DNA from: Solea solea
Lineage: Eukaryota > Chordata > Actinopteri > Pleuronectiformes > Soleidae
Direction: 5' to 3'
DNA: 64,000 nt
Assembly (NCBI RefSeq): GCF_958295425.1
Contig: NC_081144.1
Span: 10,477,186-10,541,185, forward strand
Position 1 is the first letter of the stretch, and each line of letters opens with the position of its first letter. Of the stretch, positions 50,346 to 63,204 are shown in pieces. Both the position numbers and the translations under genes were made by a program. The notes beneath the pieces are model-generated. The model was not told where the DNA came from, did no database searches, and worked only from the letters and a program-made list of their open reading frames with translations.

Positions 50346-52887
50346 GCTGCATTACTGTGAATGCTGCACCGATGCGGTGAATTGCTGGGCCTGTTAAGGC
50401 AGTTTAAATCCAAGTGTGGAGCAACAGGATTGAGGCTAAATAGACCAAGATGGTGTGGTATAAATTGCAAATGCTGGAGGATGATTGCTCACTTCAGGTT
50501 AGGTTCTTGAATATAAGACACATGTCTTGTCCGTCAGTTGAATGTGAAGTGTCAGGAGTGATACAAATGTTGTACTGGAATGTCAAGGTGAGGAGGGGAC
50601 TAAGGTAAAGCCTTTGGTTTAAGGGTACAACCTTTACCTTTTATCTTGAACTTTTGTGCAGGGGAGCTGAGCTCACCTTACACAGTAAAATCCCCTGAAG
50701 GAGATCAGAGTAGAACTACTGCTATTCATGTTAAAAGGACAAGGTTGAGGCATCGACTACCTGGTATGAAGGTATTTTGGAAACTAAGAGCCCAAGGGTT
50801 ACAATAAGAGGTATTTGGTCTATTTTTTTTTTTTACATCACCTCAAGTATGAGCTGGAGGACACGGTGTGGGAGAATAATGTCTGGACATAATCTTTGAT
50901 TAGCAGCAGAAAATGAATACATAGATATTAGTTGGAGATATTTAAGTGGGATTGACTTACTCCAGTGTATCATAACATAAAGAACTCATCACCCTACATA
51001 ACCACATACATTTCTTTCAACAACAGAGGAAAAAGCTACAGTCTTTGGCTACTCAGGCAAGACTCTCTCTTTCGAAGCAACACCCCTTTATATAAACTGC
51101 AGCAGCAACACGTCAAAATTATGCCATGAACCAGACTCCCTCCCTCTAACTGCCTGATCATGAATATTCATCAAATCAAAATCAAAAAAGCAAAGTAACT
51201 CTGCTGTGCTGCTGAATTTCCCCGGGGTTACTGCTGAGCTCACTGCACATGGGTTATATGCGATCCTCTTGCTTTCTTCTCTTCTTCGTTCCATCCTCCT
51301 TTTCCTCATCTCTCCATCCCTCTCTGTTTACATCCATATCCCTCCCTCCCTCCCTCCCTCCCTACCTCATGAAATCCAAACTCTCCATTCTGACATTGTG
51401 TTCTGTTTCACAGATTCTCTCTCCATTGCAGCCATTGTTTTTGGCTGCCGGTGCTTTGATGAAGCAGTTAAACTTAGAACCGCAAGTGTGCGTGTCCATG
51501 TAAGGCTGCAGTGGCACGCTGAGTGGGCCGCTGTACCACTTTTCACGATGTGTGAGAGGACAAAGAAATGCTAATTAAAATTGTGTTGTCATAACTGCTG
51601 ACAACACAAGGTGGACTTGCTTGCTTTAGCATCTGGACTGTAGCTGTATGTAGACAATGGATGGCATATACTGTGTTTAGAAGACGTGTTTAGGTTATGA
51701 AGTTATGATCGCTAAAGTATTTTCATTCTGAAAACTCAGTGTGCGGGGGCCCATTGTGGTCTAGTTTATAATTTCATAAAAAGAGAGAATCAAGTCTAAA
51801 AATATTACCATGTGACCTCAGACAGCCTCGTGTGGATCTGATTTGAAAACCTGACATTTAAGACAAATGTGTTAGCTAAGCAAGAAGAAGAGAAAATATT
51901 TGTAATTGTATGAAATGAAAAGTGCAACCATCAGGTGTGATGGTTCGGTGGAGTGACCAGTGACCCCATGGTGATCTGCATATAATAAGAGAACCTTGTC
52001 ATCAGATTACTACAGATAGTCAGAGATGTAGATGTTTCCAGAAATGATTGTACATTAGCCTTTCCTGGTGTTTTATCATTCTCCACTCAATGGTGATATT
52101 GATTCTAGTGTTGTACTGTTTATTGTTTATTCCATGTGCTGTCTGCATTCCAACCCCTAAAACAATGGCCATGTGCTCAGAGGCTAATTCCTTGCCAGAC
52201 AATAGAGTGGATGGATTCCAGGAATGGACATGGCCTTACAAGACCTGTAGCCTCTAAAGTGCATACACGGCAACCAACTCACAAACTTGGTTTTCCTTCT
52301 ACTGCAAGCTCATTTTCACATTCACTTCCACATTCATGTTTTCTGTTTTATCCTTGTATCATGAAATATTCTTGTATGGAGAGAGCGAGATAGTAAGATT
52401 CTGTGTCTGTCTGTGTCTATAGGTCAAATTGGCCTGAGCTTTGTATGGAGGACATAAATATGTGTGTATATCGTAACATTTAGGAACTCAATTCAATTAA
52501 CCAATGTCACTGAGCTCCAGGTTGGAAGACATCCTGCTTGTATTAAATTTTATTTTAGTGAAGCAGGTCAATTTGAGCCAAATACCACACGAAGGTTATA
52601 AAACAGTTCAGGTAAACAGTGGAGGAAGATGCAGTCTCTGCTTCCTCTCAACCTTCCCGCATGTTCACACTTGTCCTAATATTACAACCTTGGTTTCTGT
52701 TTTGTTTCTTAAGAGCCCAGAGATGACAAAGTTATTATCCAGAGCTATTCCTGTTTTTTGTTTGTTTGTTTTTTTAAATGTGAACTGGTGCTGACACTGC
52801 ATGTGGCATAGATTGGCATCTTACTTTACTGGTCGTCATGACATCAGGATCTCAAATCTCTGGCAACACTATTCATGAAAAATGCCT

Positions 52888-53000
52888 TTGTTTTGGATGT
52901 GGCCCTGCTCCAACACACCTGACTGAAATCAAAGGGTCGTTATCAGGCTTTTGCTGAGCTCGATGACGAGCCGATATTTGACTCAGGTGTGTTATTGTTG
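52888..53000 (+). mobile_element. hAT-like MITE copy D, internal fragment
   Basis: Only the central part of the family is present: CCCTGCTCCAACACACCTGA, then the spacer tcgttatcaggctt, then the return arm ACTCAGGTGTGTTATTG. A piece of the return arm (tatcaggtgtgttattgttgg) is duplicated next to it, up to about 53022. Both termini are lost. Confidence 0.7.
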
Positions 53001-53588
53001 GGTTATCAGGTGTGTTATTGTTGGTGCTTCTGTAGGTTCATGACAACAGAGAAAAACTTCATCTGCTGATGAAGACCATGAGCTGAAAGTGTCCCAACCA
53101 GGAAGTAAGGGGAATGAGTTGTGTTTGGTTTGTCAAGTGGTTCAAACAATGTTGAGGTTTTTGTGACAAAATGTTGGAAAAGACTCTTAACTCCTGTAAC
53201 ACCAACTTATCACGCTGTCCTTGTTATTCAAGTGTCTCAGATGGGAAAGGAACTCATGTGCACATGTCGTGAAAAAAGTATATTGCTGATTCTAACAAAG
53301 TTTGACAAACTGACAATTAAAAATACAGCACTGACTATGACTTGGTGGTGATTCCTTGGCCTGACTCCACCTTACAGTCATGGCAGGCTATTTGCTAGAT
53401 AGTATTATTCTAACTGTAAATAATTCTAACTGTAAACAGGATGTTTAAAAGTTGTTGTATAAACAAAACAAACTGTGCATATTTACTTACATGCATGAGT
53501 GCTGAGCAATTTGGTATTGAGTTTGTTTGCTGTGCCCTTTTGTCATGAGAATAGCCCATCTTCAACCCATCAGAATCTAACAAGTCAG

Positions 53589-53613
53589 TGACACACACAC
53601 ACACACACACACA
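53589..53613. repeat. (AC)n microsatellite
   Basis: About 12 AC units in the proposed 5' intron, 430 bp from the proposed non-coding exon. Confidence 0.95.
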
Positions 53614-54042
53614 GTGTGAAACTGCAGCACAGGCACAGAGCACCACTTGATCAGACCAACTATGTGAAGTAAATCCACCACATTGCACCGAACTCCCATC
53701 TTTTGTTTGCCAAACAACCTGTCACTGGAACGCACCACATGATGAAGCGAATACAAACCCCACACTCTGGAAAAAGAACTCAAGCACGTCACGCACGCGC
53801 CACGCGCCACCATTAGTATCTATATACGGCGTTATGGCGACCTTTCAGCTGAGCTCAACATAAACACAGTGACACACTGCAGACGCTTTTTTCCTCGCAA
53901 CAGTGCGCAGCCCGTGACGCTGTGGGACGCACGTGCACGAACCCTGTATACATGCAACCAAAGTGCACGTGAATGTTTGTTGTTAAATGTCCCCCTGTCT
54001 GTCTGTCTGCATGCAGCAGCAGCAGGTTGAGCATCATCCTAC

Positions 54043-54280
54043 CTCTCTGGTCCCAACAGCTCCAGAGCTCCGCGCAGACCGCACCGAGCACGCTGCCGCT
54101 GGAAGTTGCTGCGTCTCTCGAAGCGTTTACTGCGCACAGTCTTGGTTTCTGGATGCGTCTCTTGGCCGTCTGTTGGTCTCTCTGCACTTTCCTCTGGTCC
54201 AGGTTTCCCCGAGATGACGACGAGGGAGGGGGGGAGAAAGAGCGCCTCACCTCCTGTCAGCATCAGAGAGAAACACAGAG
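54043..54280 (-). promoter_or_regulatory. oprl1: Probable oprl1 5' non-coding exon and CpG-rich promoter
   Basis: Seen: between about 53780 and 54290 CpG density is clearly higher than in the surrounding AT-rich DNA (for example gcacgcgccacgcgccac near 53795 and ccgagcacgctgccgctg near 54085). On the minus strand CCAGAGAG|gtaggatg gives a good splice donor at 54042-54041. The start-codon exon has a clear acceptor at 48106 only 38 bases upstream of the ATG, so at least one upstream non-coding exon must exist. Inference: this segment is that exon and its promoter, leaving a 5.9 kb 5' intron. The right boundary is a guess, set just before a GA microsatellite. No TATA box was identified. Confidence 0.4.
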
Positions 54281-54419
54281 AGAGAGAGAGAGAGAGGTGG
54301 AGAGAGGGGTGTGTGTGTGGGGTGGGGTGCGGAAGGGGTGGGGGGCTGGTGCGCTGGGATAAAGATGCAGGCAGGCGCTGGGCTTTCTTCCACCCCCTTC
54401 TCTCTCTCTCTCTCTCTCT
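54276..54419. repeat. GA and CT tracts flanking the proposed promoter
   Basis: A (GA)n tract (54276-54296) and a (CT)n tract (54399-54419) enclose a G-rich stretch (ggtgtgtgtgtggggtgggg). The order could fold as a purine/pyrimidine inverted pair. Position suggests a core-promoter-proximal site of oprl1, but no function is shown. Confidence 0.8.
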
Positions 54420-54689
54420 TAGATCGATGGGGGCTTGCTCAACACCCTCCCGCTCTCTTTCTCCATCCTCTCTCAATCTCCTCTTGTAAACCATCTTGTA
54501 TGCGCATTTGGCTCTTGAAGGAGAGCTGCTGCTGCTGTGTGTGTCTGTGTCTGTGTGTGTGTGTTCACATTGTGTTACATGTATCAGCCTGTGTGACTGT
54601 GTATGATTCAGGGGAGATGATGAAGCAGAACTTGGAGCTGAGGAACATGAGAGCACACACTGCCAGTGATGCAGCTTGTTACAGCAATC

Positions 54690-54730
54690 ACATCATCATC
54701 ATCATCATCATCTTCTTCTTCTTCTTCTTC
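54690..54730. repeat. (ATC)n-(TTC)n compound microsatellite
   Basis: Seven ATC units pass directly into six TTC units. Confidence 0.95.
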
Positions 54731-56461
54731 CCCATTAACTGAATGCAGTTACATTGGATTTTGTCTCCAAAAATAAATAAAAAAAAGGTGATGTCATAGA
54801 TTTAATGTGGGCAATAAAAGCAGTTCCTTTGAGCAAAGTGACCAAAACGTAAACAGTGCAGTACTGACTGAGGATTATGCTGCAGTTTATAGCCTGGTTG
54901 TGGGACACTGCATCACTCTCATAATGTATTCCACACACACCTCTCCACCACCACCACCACAATTCACTGCATCTGTTTTTCTATCAGCCAGTCGTGCTTG
55001 TTTTTACTAAAACTCTGACTCATGTCTTCTGAAGACAAAAGAAGATATCGGATCATGTAGAATTTATGAGGACAGAATTCATTAAAACTGTAATAAAGCT
55101 TTCTCGTACATCACCACTCAGTCCAGTGTAACACAGTGATATCAGTTTGAAATGGTAAATTAATCATTCCCACGAAATGTTTGTATTCATGATAACTTCA
55201 TTTTATGTTATTTGTACATATTCACATGTGTTTTTACGATGGGACAATTCAGCAACAAATTAGTTGGGGGACCAGAAAAATAATCCCCTGTGACGGTTGT
55301 CTGGGAAACTGCAGCACATAATTTCATTTGATACAACATTCTTCATCACTTTCATCAGGTCACCAAGCACCAGTGTTTGAACTTCTCCTATCGTAGCTGC
55401 TCAGACACCCAAGTTCCAGACTCTCTGAAGACCATCAGCACATTATTCATTATATATACATTTTTCATACGCTGATTGAAATGTGACAGTACCATAGGTC
55501 ACAGACAGAAATCATTGTTTTGGAGCTTTCATGCTGAAGGCCACCGGAGTAAAAATCAAACAAAGATGCCAGTTACTTTTAATGTTACATGCAAAATGTA
55601 TAATAAAGTAATAACATTTAAGCCATGATGACAGATTACAGTGAAACTATCTATTCTGTCTGTGACAGGTTAGCACATGTACAATGTAAATACATAAAGT
55701 AACAGGGTCTTTTTAATATCGGGAAGCCATTTTCTCACACATAATGAACTGAGCCCCTGCATGCTGTGTGTCAAATCACTCGAGCAAACCACAGCATGTT
55801 ACATTTTATACTAATCCATTGATAAACGGACTCATTTTGTTGAAACAGCTGGGGCAGTGTTATATCTGATAGCAGTGATTTACCGCACATCCATGAATGT
55901 ATTGACCGAAATACAAATTATCCAAACCATTTTGTGAGAGCAGAGTTGAGGCGGAGCTTAAAGAAGAAAACCAACAAAAACAAGAAAAAGGAAAAATAAC
56001 TTGGAAAGAAACTAGGTCAAAAATGCTAATAGAGATTCAAAGTGGACTTCACCTGAACTGGCATGTTTATATGATAGTTGGTGTGTGTGCGTGTGTGTGT
56101 GTGTGCATTATATACATTGCAGTGCCTTTTTTCCTCTACGAACTTGACTGACTGGAAAATCAAGCTTTTCCTAAAAGAATGGCTAATTATTGCTGCCTTC
56201 TGCTTTTTTCTTCATCTATATTTTTTGCACATGTTGTTTTCTGATGTTATATGTTGTTGTTAATATTGTTAACAAATGACCTTGTCTTGGTCAAGTCTCC
56301 CTTGTAAAAGAGACTTTAATCTCAATGTGGCTTCATGGAAAACTAAAGGTTAAAAATTTGGCATCATTACTACTACTCTGACTTATAGTATTACTAATGT
56401 GTTTCTTCTGTTGCTGCTGTTATTATTATTAATAATAACATTCTTACAGCCATACTAAGTA

Positions 56462-56466
56462 TATAC

Positions 56467-56538
<72 letters not shown>
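56462..56538. repeat. (AT)n microsatellite
   Basis: AT run of about 77 bp immediately upstream of the small membrane-protein candidate frame. Confidence 0.95.
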
Positions 56539-56540
<2 letters not shown>

Positions 56541-56556
56541 ACATGTATGATTATGA

Positions 56557-56751
56557 CAAGTGGCTGGAAAAGAACAGAACTCATCAAACTCGCTGGATGA
56601 AGATGATAAGGATGAAGTATTAGAAAACCTGGTGGGAATAGTGTTTTTGCTCTGTTGTGTCATTTATTTATTCATGCTGGCGGAACCTGCAGACCACAGG
56701 AGACTCATTAAACACATGTCTTCTGCAGAAGACGGACCTTTGCTGACCTGA
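56557..56751 (+). CDS. Candidate exon of a small single-pass membrane protein
   Basis: I do not recognise this frame. It has no ATG upstream of its hydrophobic core and would have to be a spliced 3' exon; an AG acceptor such as agaacag| at 56576 is possible but has no pyrimidine tract. The peptide has an acidic lead (SLDEDDKDEVLENL), a roughly 17-residue hydrophobic segment (VGIVFLLCCVIYLFML), then a basic patch (DHRRLIK) and the tail AEDGPLLT before the stop at 56749-56751. Acidic-hydrophobic-basic order is protein-like, but chance is possible. It starts right after an AT microsatellite. Confidence 0.2.
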   Translation, partial: QVAGKEQNSSNSLDEDDKDEVLENLVGIVFLLCCVIYLFMLAEPADHRRLIKHMSSAEDGPLLT

Positions 56752-57329
56752 GCTCAACTCCTCTCCCAACTTCCCCCTGAGAGAATCTCTCATGTTGTCA
56801 TCCTGAATATGAACAATGACTTTCTACTCCCATGTAGAGGATCAGCATTTGTAATAGTGGCTCTGAGGCATGTAAACCACGGTGCGGGTTAACCTGCCCT
56901 GAGCATTGCTCTGGCTTCATTAAATGTAACAACTGCAGTCACATTAAGTATTAACAGGACAGTTGATATCATCTCAGTAAGTCAACCCATGTTTTCCCAA
57001 GCACACTCACATACAAAGGGCAGCATTTGCAACCGATATCACACAGGGACAAGTCTGCAAGGCAGAGGAGCAGCAGAAATACACAGAGTAAAATACAATA
57101 TTTAACAGATAAAATGTTTAGTGCTCATTAGGGCACGATCGCTTCTGCCTATAATTAGATTTCATTGCTTTGGTGTATTTACATGACGACTTTGACCTTA
57201 GTTTTTATGCTTCAATCCACCAAGATCGCAGAATTGAGGAATAATATTTAAGGAAATAAATTTATTTATCTCTTTATAGGTTGTGTAAGAACAGATTGTC
57301 CAGGGATTTAGTGCTTTAGTGTTTTCACA

Positions 57330-57355
57330 CACGCACACACACACACACACACACA
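57330..57355. repeat. (CA)n microsatellite
   Basis: CA run in the upstream flank, source of the His-Thr repeats in the local frame. Confidence 0.95.
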
Positions 57356-58939
57356 GATACAAGGACATAATGAACTGTATGAGTTACATTTTTAAGGGTT
57401 TTGATGGAGAACAGATGGTCTGGGGAATTCTCCTTGCAGCATTTATCAGTGTAACCACTGAAAGTAACTCTCATTGCCTTAAATTTCCATTTGCTACGGA
57501 TTGTTTCAAACAAATCACATGAAATGAAATGATATCACACAGCTGCATAATACGTGGTGTATTACAAGCGTGCAGCAGAAACATGAGGAGCTCGTTTGTC
57601 CAGGTTAGTGTTGGAGATTCTTCTGTGCTGCGATGGCAGATGGGACATCTGTTGAAGTGAGACGTTCTGCATTTCAGAATTCTGTATCTATGGCAGCAAT
57701 GTGGAGTCTGGATGGGCCTATTGCACAGCAGCCATTTTGACAGGTCTCAGTAGGAAGATCACACATGTAAATAATTGAAGTAATGACGGCTGAGTTCTAT
57801 TTAGCTTCTTCAGTTTTAGGGCGCATGCTGGCTCCCTGTCACACTGTCCTGAAAAAAGCTCACTTGTGTGATGTTGTGCAATTAGGTTGGGGTCGATTTG
57901 CTATTGTTTGTTATTATAAGCTGTATACAAACATATAAACCATGTTTTTTTTCTTCTATCATCTGTGTAAATATGTGGATTTGGAAAACACAGTTGTTTA
58001 GTCCTTGTCAACAAAACTGTGAAATGTTGAATGGATGAAAATGAAAGAGAGAAGAAGGGATTAAATAGAGAGGAAACCTCCTGATGCTCCTGAAGGCAGA
58101 ACATTATTCTCTACATGGACTAAAAGCATGAGCGTATGTTTTAGTTTCACAGAGCCTTTTTTTGTTTCCCCCCCAACAAATACAGTGTAATTGTTGGCAG
58201 CGTGGCTGCGAGCTGTGATGACTCACACGTTTGTCCATTTTTGGTGAAAATAACACTTCTCCCAGGCACAGAGGAATATCGGATCAGTTATGTCGTCTGT
58301 GTGCACATAAAGCTTCCTCTGCCTCCAATATGCTCTCAACATAAAGACGATCAAAAGTAACGTTTCTGTCAAAAACTGTATGTGTGTTGATACTTGAAAC
58401 ATTTTCATTATTCCATACGCCAGTATAGCTGGAGGCTTTAATATGCACCCTGTGCACAGAGCATCGCCACTGTAAAGCCAATGTCTGCATGCCTACTGAG
58501 AACAGACGAGGAGGGGGATCTGGAACCTGCTGGTGGTTTCGTATTCCCAGCCACAGGGGGCAGTAATGTTCAGCCTTAGAGGGAGGTAGTGCAAGTGGGG
58601 CAGGTGGGGTTTTATTTATTATGTATTACATGTGTTAACAAGTGACTCTCAGAGGTTTAAAGGAAGGGGGGAGAGATGTAGAAAAAGTATGGTTGTAATA
58701 ATGGTTCTTGATGCCATTTTTTGATACTGAAGGGGGAAACAAAGACAAAAAATATTAAGATTAATATACAATTTTTTACAGATAGCAGCGTAAAACTTAT
58801 TTGTAATGTCAACATAAGTGGAAAAAAAAAAAAAGGTTTTTACAAACTAAACAGGGATCTGGCCCATGGAAATGGATTCAGCTACATCTCTATTTTGTTG
58901 ATACATTTTGTTACTTAGAACCTATAACTTTCTGTGTAG

Positions 58940-59074
58940 TTTAGCCTCCTAAAGATGGATTTTTTGTTCTTAGAAGTTTCATAGTCTTTAGTCTCCCTTG
59001 AGAGTGATTTTTTTTTTGTTCTTAGAGTTTTCATAGCCTTTAGCCTCCTTGAGAGTGATTTTAGTTTCATAGCC
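58940..59074 (+). repeat. Three-unit imperfect tandem repeat
   Basis: Units start at 58940, 58987 and 59039, each opening TTTAG(C/T)CTCC and closing tttcatag(c/t)c. The units shrink from about 47 and 52 to 36 bp through loss of the tttttgttcttaga part. A local tandem duplication is the simplest reading. Confidence 0.7.
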
Positions 59075-60359
59075 TGATTATTTAGTCCCTGGGAAGAGGC
59101 TCACTAAAATCAGAAACAATAAAGTTGGTACTTCCTCTGCGTATGAGTCCTGCCTTGAGTCCTGACCTCACGGTCTGTATGTCCATTAAAAGTAATTCCA
59201 AACTCAGCCATTAGCACAGACTACATATAAAGTAGCCTACTGTATTTACAGGCCACTTTTCAGTGAACAACACTAAGCACTCTTGAGCTAAGATGTGAAG
59301 TGATAGTCTCAGGGGCCGTCTGTAGATGTGGAATTTTAATTGAGTTGAACAGCAAATTGAGAGAAAAAGACACAAACCTCTGAGACTGCAACTTCAATTT
59401 TTCTGTGTGCCCGTCATTTGTGGAGCCTCTGATTCAGTTAAATGGAGTGATGGAAATGAGCCGTGGATTTGCTGTTTTACATCAAACTCTGACTTTTTTG
59501 CGGCGCTGAGGTGTTTGTGTGGCAGAGAGTCACTACAGCGGGTATAAGCTTTTAAAGAAGTATTTGTCATTGATTCAAAGGCTGATTAAATGCTTAATTT
59601 ACATAATTGGATATATTATATTTGGCTGTGAGGATTAATTAAGTGATCAGCAGTGAAGAGGAACTACTTCAGGTGTCCAGGGTCCGTAAAAGTCCTCTTC
59701 AGTTTGTCTCCTGTAGTGATACTGACTGATATTAGCTTCCTCTTAATTTCATCCCATTTCTGGGTATAATACTATTTGGAGCAATCAAATTTAACAAATT
59801 CTCACATGCTGGGCCTACTTCTGCTGAACCAGCTCTCAACCTTCTTGTCTTTTTAACTGATCTACTGTGTCGGACGTCTTGCTCATGCCTCTTCCGGTTA
59901 CAGCACTTTGACCAATCAGTGGCCGGCAGTCTGGCGACATCACGCATAGTATTGCCTCAGCTGAGGTGAGGCGAGTCACGTCACGCTAGTGGAAACACGC
60001 CATAAGAGCTGTCTAAGCCACCAAAGTACTACAAACACAGTCAACAACACCACAATCTTCCCCTGCCAAATGAATTAATACATACTCTACTATGGTATAT
60101 CATGCTATTTACTATCATGTACAAGAGGTATAAGTATAGCAACACCTCTATAATTTGTCAGGGTTCTCACTATGTTAACAACTGAATGGCTGTATGGGAT
60201 TACATTCAAACGTGAGGCCTATCACGTAAGAAACTTAATATAAGACATTTGTCCCTGAACATCCACAGGCTTTGACCCTACTGAAATGTGAAATGTCATA
60301 GTGTACGTTTTGCTGCTGACGCAATTCTGATCTCAGGCAGCAAATACTTCTGATATTCA

Positions 60360-60450
60360 TAGTCTTGGCCTCAGTCTTGACTTGGTCATGGTTTTGTCTC
60401 GATCGCAGTCCCTAAAAGTCAAGACATGGTCTAGGTTATTGTGGTCTTAT
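60360..60450 (+). repeat. 'tcttggtctcag' type degenerate repeat
   Basis: The stretches agtcttggcctcagtcttga and cttggtcatggttttgtctc with aaaagtcaagacatggtcta form a degenerate tandem of a cttggtc word, common in fish genomes. It has no coding content. Confidence 0.4.
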
Positions 60451-62125
60451 TTACAACATTGTCTCCCTGCTTCCGTCTCATTACACAGGTCATGGGGGCT
60501 GTTTGTCTGAGTCAGCCACAAGGCCTCTCATTGGAAAAGCACTTCATTGCGTTGGATGTCACTCTGTTGGACTCAACAGACTTAACAGTGCTAGCAACAA
60601 GTACAGTAAGAGCTGAGATTGGTCACATTAATGAGTGCCAGCTCTGTAGGTCAATGCATCTGTCAATATATCTCTATCACAGAGCTCTTTACCGCTTTAC
60701 ATGCCTCTCTAGGAAGCTGTAGTGAAAGGCTCTTATTGAAAGGGCCATTTGTAAGACAACAAAATAGGCATGATTTAATTAGCATTACACTGCTTGCAAT
60801 TAAACTACATAATTGCAAACAAATTGTTCATAATGAAACAGTGATTGTTCAGCATTTTACATTTGGTAATCATGTTTATCGGTCTCTTCTCAGTATTAAG
60901 TCTAAAACACGATTTACACTAATAGCCAAGTCAGTATTGAAGGAATTCCCATCCTCTTTGCTACTCCCATCCATTACAAAACAATCAGAGCACTATTGCC
61001 TTGAAAAATGATAAATAAGAGACAAGTGAAGAAAGGCAAGAAATATTACTCTGCAGCTCTTTGCACAGTGGGGGAGATATAGTCTAATTCTACACGTACA
61101 GTGCATGACATGGTCAAAGGAATTGTGTTCATAAAAAATGAGATACATAACAGACAAGATGTTAAAAGGCAAAACAAAGAGTTTCTACATGCATTTGCTG
61201 CAATTGCTCTTTAAATACATAATGCAGTACTGTGCAAAGGATGTCAGGCACATTAGCTTTGTTGTTTTTATGTTGGTCTGATTCTGTGATCCAGAGAACC
61301 AGAAAAAAGAACGGTTGACCACTAGGAAGCCAATTTCTCCCCAAGAAAAAAGAATCACATCCTAAGGCTGAATGTTCTATGCTAAATGGATCATGTTTGA
61401 ACAGAAAACCGCTCTGTTTCCACTCTATTACTCTGGCTGAGGAAGTGTTTTACTGCCTTGGCCACAGGGCCACTCAAAATGGGGAGACCTCATCATTCAG
61501 TCTGTCAGTCTCTGGTCTCCAAAGGCACTGACACTGAAACAAGAACACGGAAAAGACCACCCTTACTTCTGCTGGCCACTCTCAAAGGTTATGGACACAG
61601 CTTCCAAAAGAGAATTATTTTTTCACTTGGAAAAGTGTCTTGTTTCATAGTCTTCCAAAGAAACTCACCAAATCTCACCAAATAGGATGAACAATAGAAA
61701 CAAATGGAAAATAACGTATGATGTTCCCCTGGGGTCAGACTGGAACTAACATATTCACGCAGAAATAAGAAAAATATAGTTATTGTGTCCGTCAGTTTAT
61801 TTTGGGACAACATCAAAAACACAACATACCAAATTGAATGAGTGTAAATATAAGTTGGAATAAATAAGTGACCTGCCTAATATACATCATTTTAGGTTAA
61901 AAAGAGTTTAAGTTCATCATCAATACAAAAAATGAAGTTAAAACAATTGTCCAGCAATGAAGTCATGATATTACTTTAATATTATATTAATTAATATTGG
62001 GTAATTTTTATTGAAATGTTGTATTTGATATGTTAATGGGTTCATTACAAATGTTTAACATGTTGAACTATGTGAGAAGAGGAAGAAACAGCCACGGGTT
62101 GTGGTTTTATTTTATTTTGAAGGGA

Positions 62126-62132
62126 AAGAGAG

Positions 62133-62173
<41 letters not shown>

Positions 62174-62461
62174 AAACGAGGGTGAAGCTGCGTGTATGCT
62201 GCCAGGTGAAACAAATTGTTTAATTAAAGTCTGTCACCAGTTTCGTTAGAGTGTTCGACCAGGACTCTTTCAGAGATTTTATGATGACTTTTCCGTGAGT
62301 TTGTGTGGATTACTCAAGCCGAGAAGAAGAACAAAGTTAAGCTAACTGCTAACATAGTAGCTAGTGATGCTGCGCAAGGCCTTGCTAACGAGCTAACGAC
62401 CAGTGACCTCTATGGTGAAGTCTGTGTGGAGTTGCCTGTGTGGAGTTGCCTGTGTGGAGCT
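62126..62461 (+). repeat. GA microsatellite and 14-bp tandem repeat in a transcript-like leader
   Basis: A (GA)n array (62126-62171) is followed by a GC-richer stretch with several gctaac words. After it come two full copies and one partial copy of tgtgtggagttgcc (62423-62461). The segment up to about 62620 could be a 5' leader of a host gene or of an LTR element; neither a long frame nor LTR ends were found. Confidence 0.45.
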
Positions 62462-62998
62462 GAGTGCCAAAGTGTGGATTGAGCCGGGATCGTCAGCTAC
62501 GTGAGTCTTCTCATCTGCGTGGATCGTCTCCTCCTCATCACCTTTCCTCCTGCTTTTGCCGGCCTACATCCTGCGTGTGCATAGCTACAGCACCTGTGGA
62601 TTAAGGTACCGTTTCTTTGTTTTGGCCCTTGTGGTGAAGCAGCTATTGTGTTTTTGGCTACAACGCACCTGAGCTACATTCAGGCCTGCATCTTTTGAAC
62701 TGGGTATTTAACTGTGTTTAAGTTATTGCCGGCTATTTTCTTTTCTTTGGGCCCATAGTTTAATGTTCAGGTGCACACATGTTTCATTTGAAAAACTATG
62801 TAAATAAGATGTGTAACTGCTAAACTTGATTTGTTGAGTTAGTCATTTAATATTCGTTATAAGAACAGTTGTGATTACTGACTTGAATATTTTAAGTTCA
62901 CGAAGGATAAGAGCAATTGGAAACTGTAAGAGTAAAGTGTTTACATAAAAATAATGCTAATGCAAGATGTTTCCACATCCAGAAGAGTTGAACAAACT

Positions 62999-63204
62999 CA
63001 GTGTTTCTCAACCCTGGTCCAGGAAACCAATGTTTTAGAAGTTTCCTTGCTCCAACAAACCTGATTCGAATGAGTAGGTCATTATCAGGCTTCTGTAGAG
63101 CTTGATGACAAGCTGACAAGCATTTGGATCAGGCGTGTTGGACCAGGGAATCATCTAAAACATGCAGGGCAGTGAGTCCCCGGGACCAGGATTGAGATAC
63201 ACTG
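62999..63204 (+). mobile_element. hAT-like MITE copy E (206 bp)
   Basis: It runs from CAGTGTTTCTCAACCCTG to GATTGAGATACACTG. The flanking octamers aacaaact and aattaact match at 6 of 8 positions. It lies 149 bp from copy F in the same orientation, in the upstream flank of oprl1. Confidence 0.88.

Larger units (their letters stand above)
48106..54042 (-). other. oprl1: Presumed 5' intron of oprl1
   Basis: This is non-coding sequence between the start-codon exon and the proposed non-coding exon. It holds a 'gtccatcacagggccaca' repeat (48215-48430), two hAT-like MITE fragments (48948-49091, 52888-53000), copies of the 'gaccagtagtcctc' repeat (49615-50030), a stretch like a common teleost LINE near 50220-50345, and CCCT and CA microsatellites. 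The frames of 60-122 codons here have no recognisable domains. Confidence 0.5.

Noticed and set aside
53973..54742. Overlapping frames of 127-205 codons on both strands
   Set aside because: Composition follows GA/CT/TG microsatellites and CpG-rich promoter-like sequence; no conserved protein features.
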